Notes under the pieces: model-generated
The model's database searches: none
Seen by the model: only the letters and a program-made list of their open reading frames with translations
What the model was told of the DNA's origin: nothing
In this document: positions 1 through 7,417 of the stretch, piece after piece
Layout: every line of letters begins with the position of its first letter
Position numbering within the stretch: the stretch's first letter is position 1
Source of the DNA: Alphaproteobacteria bacterium
GTDB lineage: Bacteria; Pseudomonadota; Alphaproteobacteria; UBA8366; GCA-2717185
Assembly (NCBI GenBank): GCA_028822585.1
Contig: JAPKDL010000003.1
Coordinates: forward strand, 1-64,000
DNA: 64,000 nt
Direction of reading: 5' to 3'
Made by a program: the position numbers and the translations under genes

Positions 1-200
1 GGCGCCGATATTTCCGTACAGGGCATCACCCAAATGCAGCGCCGTATCGAGCGCCATAGCCGGTTGTTCCGCCGCCACGCGGGTCTCATTAAACACACGG
101 GCTTCGTCAACGCTTCCACCGCTGCTTCCAACGCTTCATGGCAAATAAAATCTTCTTCCCGGCCCTTCAAATTAAAGGACGCCAACAATCCATCATCCAC
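1..200 (-). pseudogene. Partial, apparently frameshifted reading frame at the window edge
   Basis: On the minus strand, immediately after the selenoprotein gene, a frame opening with GTG near 200 (M-DDGLLASFNLKGREEDF) reads like real protein. It turns implausible near position 108, where the neighbouring frame continues sensibly as DEARVFNETRVAAEQP and then ALDTALHLGDALYGNIGA to the edge. One single-base indel would join them. The start overlaps the end of the upstream gene, as in an operon. I do not recognise the family, and the rest lies outside the window. It may be a pseudogene, a sequencing error or two unrelated frames. Confidence 0.35.
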
Positions 201-1419
201 CCAACCGATGCTGCTGCAAACGCGGCACCAGTTGCGACGTCGCAACACGGCGCAGACCCGCATCTTCGCTTTTCAGGCAGACCGGATGCAGCGCCAGCAG
301 AAGCCGTCCCGCCGCCGTGCCACCCCAGAACCAATCGGCGAGGTCCTTACTGGTCGCGGTGCCAGGTTTCGCGGTGGCGGCTTCCTGGTACCAGGCCTTG
401 ATCTCCTCGCTCGCTTGACGGAAAGCTTCGCCCAGGGGGGCGTCCGGCTTGGGATTTTCCGGCACGCTGTCTAGAAGCGCGTGTAGAAAACTTGCGATCT
501 CTTCGATGGAAATTCCAACCACACCAGTCGCCGTGCGGCCCCGAGATTCTTCGGCCAATTGGTGCCACGGGGCGAGGCTTTCGATTTCCGCGCGCATCGC
601 CATCAGCAATTCCGGCGTCGTTGTATCCGCCACATTCGCCAACGGAATGGAACAGGTCCAGCCCATCATCCCTTCTTCGGAAATGGCCGCGCCCGGCGCG
701 TCGTCGGGAAAATCCTCCAACACCGGCGACGGGCCATCAAGTTCCAGCAGCGCCAGCGCTGTGCGCAGCACCGTTGTTTGAAATTCAGGTTCGTTTGGCG
801 CGCCAAACGGACGGCCCAGTTCGAACGGAACCCACAGGAAACGCGGCGGGCGCATTCGTTCGGTATTGTCGCGAACCAGACTGATTCCAGTTGTCGCCAG
901 ACCTTCTTCTTCCAGATATTGGGCGGTCGCGCCAACGGCGCGGGTGCAATTTGGTCAGACCGGCACCAGGAGAACCCCATTCACCTGATCCTCTTTCAAC
1001 AACCCCGCGAGTTCACGTGCGGTCGGTTCGATTTCATGGGGATGCCACCCGGCACCGTTCAGCGAATAGTGAAAATCTGCGAGCTCACCAACCTCCCTCG
1101 CCGCCACCAATTCGCGCAGCCGGTCGATGGGGAAGACGACATTCACGTCCTGCTGAAAACCCGTGCGGTCATAATTCACCGAGCTTTGCGTCATCACCAG
1201 ATCGGCGGCATCGATATCGCCGGGGATTACCCGGTAACCCAAATCACGCAGCGCGAAATTACGATCGTCCCGGCGATGCAACCCCGCCGTCGTCACAATC
1301 GCGACGCGGCGTTGCGCCACGGGCGGCCCGGTGACCCAGGGCCGGGCTTCAAACGGCGGACAGTCCTTGTCTATCAAATGCCGCACGCCCACATCGTCAA
1401 GATCGCTTAATTTTACCAT
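193..1419 (-). CDS. GrdB/PrdB-like reductase, selenoprotein with in-frame UGA (Sec155)
   Basis: One open frame of 409 codons is interrupted only by TGA at 957-955, codon 155. The residues after it give U-P-N-C-T-R-A-V-G, the U-x-x-C-x(4)-G redox motif of selenoprotein B of glycine/sarcosine/betaine/D-proline reductases. The residues before it, LLVPV, are also typical of that family. Conventional annotation would split it into a 154-residue piece and a downstream piece starting at 855. A strong hairpin follows the UGA (separate entry). In anaerobes the family reduces C-N bonds of amino-acid derivatives in Stickland fermentation. Non-Stickland homologues have no settled function, so a thiol/selenol oxidoreductase role is inference. 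The region beyond about residue 250 is longer than in PrdB. The ATG at 1419 has no strong ribosome-binding site. No sel genes are in the window, so Sec insertion depends on genes elsewhere. Confidence 0.82.
928..957 (-). promoter_or_regulatory. Candidate bacterial SECIS hairpin
   Basis: Directly downstream of the UGA, after 12 nucleotides, the minus strand reads CGCGCC-GTT-GGCGCG (942-928), a perfect 6-bp GC stem with a three-base loop beginning with G. The loop starts 19 nucleotides after the UGA. This fits the general description of bacterial SECIS elements: a short stem-loop inside the coding region, with a G among the first loop bases about 16-37 nucleotides after the UGA. It would recruit SelB with Sec-tRNA. 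The fit was made by eye, without covariance. Confidence 0.6.
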
Positions 1420-1689
1420 GAAGAATCGTTAGACTACTAGGGTGCTGGAAACAAGGACGCACCTCCATTAAATTAATTACACTGCCTTGCAAAAAATCAG
1501 GTTGATGCGATGACCGTCCTATTCTGCCTTGAACGGCCCGACCCCATGATAGACCATCCGCGCCGCGCCACCACATCACCGCTTGCCAATGGAATACGGC
1601 GCAGTTTGTCTTTACGGCGCAGCCCACCGAACAAAAACCCTGCGGGGAGCTTCACGGTGTGCCGAATTGACCACCGAACTGATTATGCA

Positions 1690-1854
1690 GAAGTACGAAT
1701 AACCAGTCTGAGCGAGCTTGAGAATACGTTGGCGGTGGTAGTTGTACATACGAACCAAACTGGCGTATGCCAGATATTTCCCGGTCGGCAAGCCAGCAAA
1801 CAAGAACGAAAAAACTATGACGAAGAATTGCGAACAGACTTTGACGCCAAATGA
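1690..1854 (+). pseudogene. C-terminal remnant of a BrnT-family toxin
   Basis: The frame ending at 1854 carries LAVVVVHT, then QIFPGRQASKQERKNYDEEL. This matches the end of BrnT ribonuclease toxins, where a hydrophobic strand is followed by a basic R-x-A-(S/T)-x-x-E-R-x-x-Y motif. The N-terminal half of a BrnT (about 50 residues with the catalytic core) is not recognisable upstream in any frame. As in intact modules, the antitoxin start (1817) lies inside the 3' end of the toxin frame. I infer a dead toxin. Confidence 0.5.
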
Positions 1855-1990
1855 ACGCGCCGCACGTTCGGACGCGGATATCGATTACAGCGACATTCCC
1901 GAATTGGACGAAGAATTCCAGAAGGATGCAAGGGTAACGCCGCGGCGCGCAATGCCAAATGTCCGCCGACGTGACGGCGCATCAACATGA
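1817..1990 (+). pseudogene. BrnA-like antitoxin fragment, copy 1
   Basis: The 57-codon frame starting at ATG 1817 contains ARSDADIDYSDIPELDEEF followed by ARVTPRR, the characteristic N-terminal segment of BrnA antitoxins (DxDxSDIPEL...FW..A). The C-terminal ribbon-helix-helix part that should follow (strand plus a KGYxTRMNAVL-type helix) is missing, and the frame ends in unrelated residues. It overlaps the toxin remnant at its 5' end and the next small ORF by ATGA (1987-1990). Without the DNA-binding part it could not autorepress. A short toxin-binding peptide is conceivable but the toxin is also truncated. Confidence 0.5.
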
Positions 1991-2175
1991 GCCCAATCCA
2001 CGTTAGATATCTCTGCTGGGCCGTTGCGGGCGCGCTCTTAATGCCCCTTATTTCCTCCGCGCGCGCCAGTTTCGACATTTCCAGCCTGCAAGTATACGCC
2101 CTCCTGGGGGAGGCCGCCGGGGGCGCGGCTGCAGGACTTTTAGGTGCCTGGATTACAACATTATCGCCCCGATAG
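1987..2175 (+). CDS. Small predicted membrane protein, unknown
   Basis: A 62-residue ORF starts in an ATGA overlap with the preceding BrnA-like frame. It has two hydrophobic stretches, about residues 8-25 and 35-57, the second Gly/Ala-rich (GEAAGGAAAGLLGAW), with a short soluble tail. I recognise no family. It sits between two antitoxin fragments, so it could be a chance frame in decayed DNA. The overlap and amphipathic composition are the only support for it being expressed. Confidence 0.3.
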   Translation: MSPIHVRYLCWAVAGALLMPLISSARASFDISSLQVYALLGEAAGGAAAGLLGAWITTLSPR

Positions 2176-2311
2176 TGACCGCGGCGCGGCGCGCGCAGAT
2201 ATCGACTGCACCGACATTTCCGAGCTGGGCGTGGACTTTTGGAAGAGCGCAAAGGTGACGCCTCCGCGCATGAAGCCGAAAGGCTATATGGCAAGAATGG
2301 CAGCGGTTTAA
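2174..2311 (+). pseudogene. BrnA-like antitoxin fragment, copy 2, with internal deletion
   Basis: Reading through from codon 2174, the frame gives ADIDCTDISELGVDFWKSA, then KVTPPRMKP, then KGYMARMAAV and TAA at 2309. The first part is again the BrnA N-terminal signature and the last ten residues match the start of the BrnA C-terminal helix. The ribbon strand between MKP and KGY is deleted in frame. No convincing start codon is present. With copy 1, this indicates two BrnA-type antitoxin genes that decayed side by side. Confidence 0.5.
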
Positions 2312-2536
2312 TCCGCCTACTTAAATGCGCCTTAACGGGACTGATTTGTCGCATTTCTCGACATGACCCGTTGAACTAATGAACCGAGCCACGGTTGCTT
2401 AAGTCATTTTCGACGAAGTCCAAAAACCGCGGGCTCACGCAAGTATGGCCTGTCCCTCTCCTTCTCCCTCTAAGTGATCCAGTTCACATGTTGCAAAAGA
2501 AGAAATGGTAACATTATATTCATCTCCTCAACCCCT

Positions 2537-3679
2537 TCACCGCAAATCGCCCACTACAGCGAATAACGCGTCCAGCCCCCCACGGCCTTGCCAGCGGCAG
2601 CGGTCTGGCGACCAACCTTCTGCTTCGTCCGGGGCGTTGGCATTGTCTTTGAACGGCATTTCCAGAGTCATGGCGAGGCAGCCGAAATGTTCCGCGACAT
2701 GGGCGGTGCACATGGTGAGGTTTCCCTTGCCCGCAGGCGCCTTGGGATACCCGTGTTCAGTTTGGTAGTCCGGGTTGGCACGCATCAGCGCGGCATCGAA
2801 GGCCAGACGCAACTCGGACAGTTTTGGAGTCAGCGACGGGATACCGTCCGATCCGGCGATGAACACATAGGGCAGGCCTTCGTCCCCATGCACGTCCAGG
2901 CAGAAATCAACGCCGGTGTCCCGCATGCGCTCGCGCACCAGATAGACTTCCGGGCTTTTTTCCATAGTAGGGTCAGCCCATTCACGGTTCAAATTAGCGC
3001 CCGAAGCGTTCACGCGCAGATTTCCCCGGCGGCTGCCATCCGGATTCATGTTTGGCACGACATACAATGTGGCGGCGTCCAGCACGGACCGCGCCACCGG
3101 GTCTGCAGGGTCCAACATGCGGTCCACGAAGCCTTCCATCCAATACGACGCCTGGGTTTCGCCGGGGTGTTGGCGCCCGATGACCCAGCATTTGCGTTTG
3201 TCGGGATTCTCGGCGCCCCCCGAATTATGCCCAATGACCAGCATGTCCAGATCTTCACCATCCAGGGTTTGGCCGAGACACTCCAACCGCGCCCGGTCGG
3301 ATAATTGCGATTGGGCGATAAAATCCTGGCAGCGTTCCAGCGGGTAGGCGGCGAAATAGGCGTAATAGACCGCGTCGTGTTTGGGTCGGTGTTTGATCGT
3401 CAACCTGGTCCCGTCGTAGTCGGTAGGCACGCGAAACCAGGTCTGGCGATCATAGGACGCGACGGCGCGATACCCGTTCCACCCTTTCGTATAACTGGCG
3501 GCGCCCGCGTTTTCGATCACTAGGGCGCAGTCGACATCGCGCCCGCCAACAGCGCGAAAGTAGAACCATTGGAAATAATCAGCGTGCGCGTCCTTGCGGA
3601 TCGCCAGGCGTATATTCTCCGGGTTGGAGGCGTCGATGACGTCGATATTTCCCGAATCCGTTGGCGCGCTGATATACAT
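2537..3679 (-). CDS. M14-family cytosolic-type zinc carboxypeptidase
   Basis: A 380-residue protein of the M14 group that includes cytosolic carboxypeptidases. From the chosen Met, zinc ligands are His171 and Glu174 in RQHPGETQ and His264 in DVHGDE. The PNMNPDGSRRGNLR and NASGANLNREW loops shape the substrate pocket, and Glu340 in TLEMPFKDN is the catalytic acid/base. A beta-rich N-terminal domain (about 1-135) precedes the peptidase, as in the family. The start at 3679 is preferred because AGGAG lies just upstream; an earlier in-frame start at 3778 adds 33 unrelated residues. There is no signal peptide, so it is cytosolic. The natural substrate in bacteria is unknown; removal of C-terminal residues from peptides or proteins is the family activity. 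It stands alone, with decayed genes on both sides. Confidence 0.85.
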   Translation of the reverse strand: MYISAPTDSGNIDVIDASNPENIRLAIRKDAHADYFQWFYFRAVGGRDVDCALVIENAGAASYTKGWNGYRAVASYDRQTWFRVPTDYDGTRLTIKHRPKHDAVYYAYFAAYPLERCQDFIAQSQLSDRARLECLGQTLDGEDLDMLVIGHNSGGAENPDKRKCWVIGRQHPGETQASYWMEGFVDRMLDPADPVARSVLDAATLYVVPNMNPDGSRRGNLRVNASGANLNREWADPTMEKSPEVYLVRERMRDTGVDFCLDVHGDEGLPYVFIAGSDGIPSLTPKLSELRLAFDAALMRANPDYQTEHGYPKAPAGKGNLTMCTAHVAEHFGCLAMTLEMPFKDNANAPDEAEGWSPDRCRWQGRGGLDALFAVVGDLR

Positions 3680-3789
3680 CGGGCTTCTCCTGGTATCGTT
3701 AAAATTGATCTGACTTTTGATGGCTAAACAGTAAGGCCAGCCCGCGAAAACGCAAGCTGGCCTGTTCTGAAATGACACTCTTTTGTTAA

Positions 3790-4437
3790 TTATGCCGCCG
3801 CTTCGATCACCTCGCGATTAACGATAAACTCTCCATCACCGGCGGCGACAGGCAACAAACCCCCTTCCTCAATCTGCCCTTCAATAACAAGGCTGGCGAT
3901 AGGGTTTTGCGGCGTGCGCTGGATCACCCGTTTCAAGGGCCACGGCAGGACCGCGTTTTTTCCACATTCTTGCGGTATTCATCCAACGTGGTAGTGCCGA
4001 CGCAGTGGAGTTCCCCGCAAGCCAGGGCCGGTTTCGACATGTTCAACGCGGCCATCGCTCCTTCCGCCGCGCCCGCACCGACCAGCGTATGCAGCTCATC
4101 AACAAACACGATGATGTCGCCGCTCGCCACTTCGAATTTCAGCAGGACCAATTTCAACCGTTCCGCGACCATAGCGCCCAGACCAAGCGACAGCACCGCG
4201 CGGTTTTCAGACTTTCCAGCACGTCGCCATTGACGGTGAGCTGCGCCGGCACCGTGCAGAATTGTCGCCGCCGCCGTGCCTTCCGACAACGACAACGCCA
4301 ACAGAAGGCCTTTGGCGGTCACTAAATTGTCGCCGCCTTTTTCCGCAATCTGTTCGGTTTGATCAAACAGCCGCGCCATTTCCGGTGCCAGATAAACCTG
4401 TCCCGCGCGCGCGTTCGGGAAATTTTTCTTGTTTCAT
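3790..4437 (-). pseudogene. clpB: clpB disaggregase pseudogene (large deletions and frameshifts)
   Basis: Fragments of ClpB occur in order on the minus strand. They are an N-terminal start ([12 protein letters not shown], 4437); N-domain ([15 protein letters not shown], then [13 protein letters not shown]); a piece reading [10 protein letters not shown] in another frame; AAA-1 Walker B and sensor region ([27 protein letters not shown]); and the extreme C-terminus ([21 protein letters not shown]) ending at 3790. Missing are the linker with Walker A of AAA-1, and everything from just after the first sensor region through the middle domain and AAA-2, roughly 500 residues. At least two frame changes are needed. 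A normal ClpB is about 860 residues, so this copy cannot be a working disaggregase. An intact paralogue may exist elsewhere. Confidence 0.85.
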
Positions 4438-4642
4438 GTACACTCATCCTCTTGCAATCCCCCTTATCAGGCGGGTAGTTCATGAGGGTCGCCCAAATAT
4501 TAGGCCGCCCTCCCTCAGCAACGTCCGGAACCCTTTAAAGGCATTCCGTCCCCTCAACATGTAGATATCACGTATTATCCCCGCGAGGGTCTGACGCCGC
4601 TTTTATGTAACGCAAAGACCGTGCGCAATCGCGCCTGTCCGG

Positions 4643-4671
4643 TTAAAGTTTCCCAACACGCCAAACTTTAA
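4643..4671 (+). repeat. Inverted repeat upstream of the FAD oxidoreductase
   Basis: TTAAAGTTT (4643-4651) and AAACTTTAA (4663-4671) form perfect 9-bp arms around an 11-base spacer. The element ends 15 bases before the ATG at 4687. AT-rich dyads of this size at this position are commonly regulator sites; a 5' leader hairpin is the alternative. No adjacent regulator gene is present. Confidence 0.4.
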
Positions 4672-4686
4672 CAGCAGGTTGCCACC

Positions 4687-6027
4687 ATGCCCCCCATCAC
4701 AGAAGCTAAGCCCGTGACCTTTTCCGACCCGTTGCCGGACACCGTCGATGTCGTCGTTATCGGCGCAGGCGTGGCTGGAACCGCCACCGCCTATTTCCTC
4801 GCCAAGTACGGCGTTAAGGTGTTGTTGTGCGAAAAAGGCCGGGTTGGCGGCGAACAATCCAGCCGAAACTGGGGCTGGGTGCGTCAACAGGGCCGGGACT
4901 GGGCCGAACTGCCTATCATGATGGAGTCCAACCGCATCTGGCGCGGCCTGGCGGAAGAAACTGGCGAAGCGGACCTTACCTTCACGCAATCAGGCTGCGT
5001 CTATCTGGCCGAAGACGAGGCCATGTTGAAGAAATACGAAGACTGGCATGACATGGCGAAGCGCCATCAACTGGATACCAAGATGCTGAGCCGCGACGAG
5101 GTCTACGCGCGCTTCCCCAATATCAGCGGCAAATGGATCGCGGGCATGGTGACGGAAACCGATGGTCGCGCCGAACCGTTCGTCGCCGTGCCGGCACTTG
5201 CCCGCGCCGCCCGCGCGGCGGGGGCCGTGGTGATTGAAGAGTGTGCGGTGCGGACCCTGGACCGCCAGGCGGGGCGCATCACCGGCGTCATCACCGAAAA
5301 AGGCCACGTCCAATGCAACCAGGTCGTGCTGGCAAGCGGCGCCTGGTCGTCGAGTTTCGCAGCCAACGCCGGAACCAATCTACCACAATTGATCGTGCGC
5401 TCGACGGTGGCGCGCACCGAACCGGCGCCGCCACATTTCTCCAACAATCTATCGGTCCCCGGCATGGCGCTGCGACGGCGCGAAGACGGCGGTTACACGG
5501 TCACCAGCAGCGACTTTGCCGAACATTTTTTATCCCCAGCGTCGTTCAAGTATTTCTTCAAATTCCTGAAACTTCTAAAAGTCTCGGCGAAGGACGTCCA
5601 TATCAAACCGGGCGCGCCAAAAGACTATCCGGGCGCGTGGGGTACACCGCGCCGTTGGTCTGCCGAGGAGATCAGCCCCTTTGAACGGATGCGGGTGTTG
5701 CACCCGGCCCCTTCCCCCCTTGTCGTCCAGCGCATCCGGGAGCGCTTGCCAATGCGGTTTCCGGAATTGAAAGATGTTAATTTGGCCGAAGCCTGGGCCG
5801 GGATGATCGACGTTACGCCGGACGCGGTGCCGACGCTCGGCGAAGACCACCAGATTAAAGGGCTCTTCATCGCCACCGGATTAAGCGGCCACGGCTTCGG
5901 CATTGGCCCTGCGATTGGCCGCATCACCGCCGACATCGTGTCGGGCCGCGACCCCGGCTTCGACCTCTCCCGATTCCGGGCGGAACGCTTTTTCGACGGC
6001 AGCGAGATCACGCCGGGACCGTATTGA
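4687..6027 (+). CDS. FAD-dependent amino-acid/amine oxidoreductase (DAO family)
   Basis: A 446-residue protein of the D-amino-acid oxidase/DadA/sarcosine oxidase fold. The FAD dinucleotide-binding motif VVVIGAGVAGTATAYFLAKYG lies near residues 19-39, followed by the ribose-binding acid in LLCEKG. The C-terminal FAD loop reads GLFIATGLSGHGFGIGPAIG, typical of the family. RNWGWVRQQGRD near residue 50 resembles the flavin-proximal region of bacterial glycine oxidase and sarcosine dehydrogenase relatives. It probably oxidises a small amine or imino acid; the substrate cannot be read from sequence. It lies 77 bases upstream of a hydrolase on the same strand, likely one transcript. A dyad precedes the start and a small TTGAGG/CCTCAA hairpin overlaps the stop. 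Confidence 0.85.
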   Translation: MPPITEAKPVTFSDPLPDTVDVVVIGAGVAGTATAYFLAKYGVKVLLCEKGRVGGEQSSRNWGWVRQQGRDWAELPIMMESNRIWRGLAEETGEADLTFTQSGCVYLAEDEAMLKKYEDWHDMAKRHQLDTKMLSRDEVYARFPNISGKWIAGMVTETDGRAEPFVAVPALARAARAAGAVVIEECAVRTLDRQAGRITGVITEKGHVQCNQVVLASGAWSSSFAANAGTNLPQLIVRSTVARTEPAPPHFSNNLSVPGMALRRREDGGYTVTSSDFAEHFLSPASFKYFFKFLKLLKVSAKDVHIKPGAPKDYPGAWGTPRRWSAEEISPFERMRVLHPAPSPLVVQRIRERLPMRFPELKDVNLAEAWAGMIDVTPDAVPTLGEDHQIKGLFIATGLSGHGFGIGPAIGRITADIVSGRDPGFDLSRFRAERFFDGSEITPGPY

Positions 6028-6104
6028 GGACAACACCTCAAATCTGCCCCACCTTGAGTTTCTTCGCTCTACCCGGATCCGAAAGATTATAAGGAACAGA
6101 CCCA

Positions 6105-6968
6105 ATGACAGCCGTCTACGATCCAAATGCAAATTTCGAGATCAATATTTGGGAAGAAGACTTCAAGGAAGTCCCCTCACGCATGCTCCTCGCAAGAATT
6201 TGTCAACCGATTGGGGATGGACCGTTTCCAGTGCTGCTCGACCTACATGGCGGTGCCTGGACGTTCAAGGATCGCCTGGCAAATGTGGCAATGGCCGAAG
6301 CCATGGCGCGCAGCGGGCTGCTGACGGTGTCCATCGATCTTCGCCTGGGCGGCGAAGCGCCATACCCGGCCTCGGTGCAAGACGCCAATTACGGCATTCG
6401 CTGGCTGAAGATGAAAGCGCCCGAATGGAATGGCGACCCCTCGACGATGGGCTTGCTTGGCAGTTCCAGCGGCGGCCATGTGGCGGAGTTACTCGGTATG
6501 CGACCGAACGATCCACGCTACAACGCGCTGCCGTTGGAAGGCTGCCCCGAGATTGACGCGCGCATTAATTACGTGGCGACCCGGTCGCCGATCAGTGACC
6601 CGCTGGCGCGCTACAACAACGCGCTCGCCAACGGGCGCCAGGAAATGGCGAATCGCCACCACGTGTATTTCAATCCCTTCAGCGACATCGAAGAAGGCAA
6701 TCCCCAATTGATCCTCGAGCGCGGGGAGCCGGTAGATTTGCCGCCAATGCTGGTCATGCAAGGCGGACTTGATGACAACGTCTTACCGGCGTTTCAAGTG
6801 AAATTCGGTGAAACCTACCGCGCCGCCGGGGGCGAATGTAAGGTCGAGGTCTTCGAGGGCTGCGGCCACTTATGGGTGCTCGAACCAGGGCCAGAGACTG
6901 ACCGTGCGCACGACATGGTTAAGGCGTTCATCGCTCACCAGCTTCACGCGCTGCAGCAATCGAACTGA
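6105..6968 (+). CDS. Alpha/beta hydrolase, hormone-sensitive-lipase/BD-FAE-like
   Basis: A 287-residue serine hydrolase. LDLHGGAW near residue 46 is the HGG oxyanion-hole motif of the HSL class, and LLGSSSGGH near 113 holds the nucleophile elbow (G-S-S-S-G). The catalytic Asp is probably in MQGGLDDNV and the His in FEGCGHLW. There is no signal peptide. AAGGA lies about nine bases before the ATG. Likely substrates are small carboxylic esters or amides. Pairing with the upstream FAD oxidoreductase suggests a short catabolic operon for an amino-acid-like compound, which is inference. Confidence 0.82.
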   Translation: MTAVYDPNANFEINIWEEDFKEVPSRMLLARICQPIGDGPFPVLLDLHGGAWTFKDRLANVAMAEAMARSGLLTVSIDLRLGGEAPYPASVQDANYGIRWLKMKAPEWNGDPSTMGLLGSSSGGHVAELLGMRPNDPRYNALPLEGCPEIDARINYVATRSPISDPLARYNNALANGRQEMANRHHVYFNPFSDIEEGNPQLILERGEPVDLPPMLVMQGGLDDNVLPAFQVKFGETYRAAGGECKVEVFEGCGHLWVLEPGPETDRAHDMVKAFIAHQLHALQQSN

Positions 6969-7417
6969 GCGCATAACGCTTGATCTTATGCCTGTCGTTT
7001 ACACGTTCGGGCATAAAAACTGAAGTAAATTTTCCGATCATACTATTCGTTATTGTGACGTATGAGGTCTGCCATTAGCCAAATTGCGAAGTTCTGGCAT
7101 ACCGAATTCTCTTCCGTATTGCTTTCAATAACTGACACCCATTTTTGATGATGGTTGTTCCCGGATTTATTTCCGCTATACCTTACTAAGCAGAGCTTGA
7201 TAACCGCGTCGCCAACTTCGAAAATTGACCCAGCGGCGACATTAGGTACCACTGTCGCGTGCATTTCCAATCTCACGCGGTAGCATCGAGTTAACGCTCT
7301 CAACGTCATATGGTTGGTTAGAATTGGGGTCCCAAAAGGTCCCATGCATGGCTTTCAGATTGTGAACGAGATGAACTTCAAATCTAACTCGACTTAATCG
7401 AATAACAGGAGAATATT
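6969..7417 (+). other. Intergenic region without a supported gene
   Basis: 449 bases between the hydrolase and the aminotransferase. The minus strand is open for 100 codons (7345-7043), but the product has no recognisable domain and no ribosome-binding site, so I do not call it. Base composition is more AT-rich than the flanks. The promoter of the aminotransferase presumably lies in the last 150 bases. Confidence 0.5.

Noticed and set aside
559-1410. 283-codon plus-strand frame opposite the selenoprotein gene
   Set aside because: Arg/His/Gln-rich composition typical of antisense frames; the minus strand gives a clear family match.
193-1419. Reading the selenoprotein TGA as an ordinary nonsense mutation
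   Set aside because: The codon falls exactly on the family Sec position with the x-x-Cys partner intact and a hairpin following; a random stop there is less likely, though not excluded in a decaying region.
2588-3304. 238-codon plus-strand frame opposite the M14 carboxypeptidase
   Set aside because: No domain; lies wholly within a well-supported gene on the other strand.
6024-6041. TTGAGG/CCTCAA hairpin at the end of the FAD oxidoreductase as terminator
   Set aside because: Only six base pairs, overlaps the stop codon and has no T-tract.
7043-7345. 100-codon minus-strand ORF in the hydrolase-aminotransferase gap
   Set aside because: No recognisable domain, no ribosome-binding site and irregular composition; not enough to call a gene.
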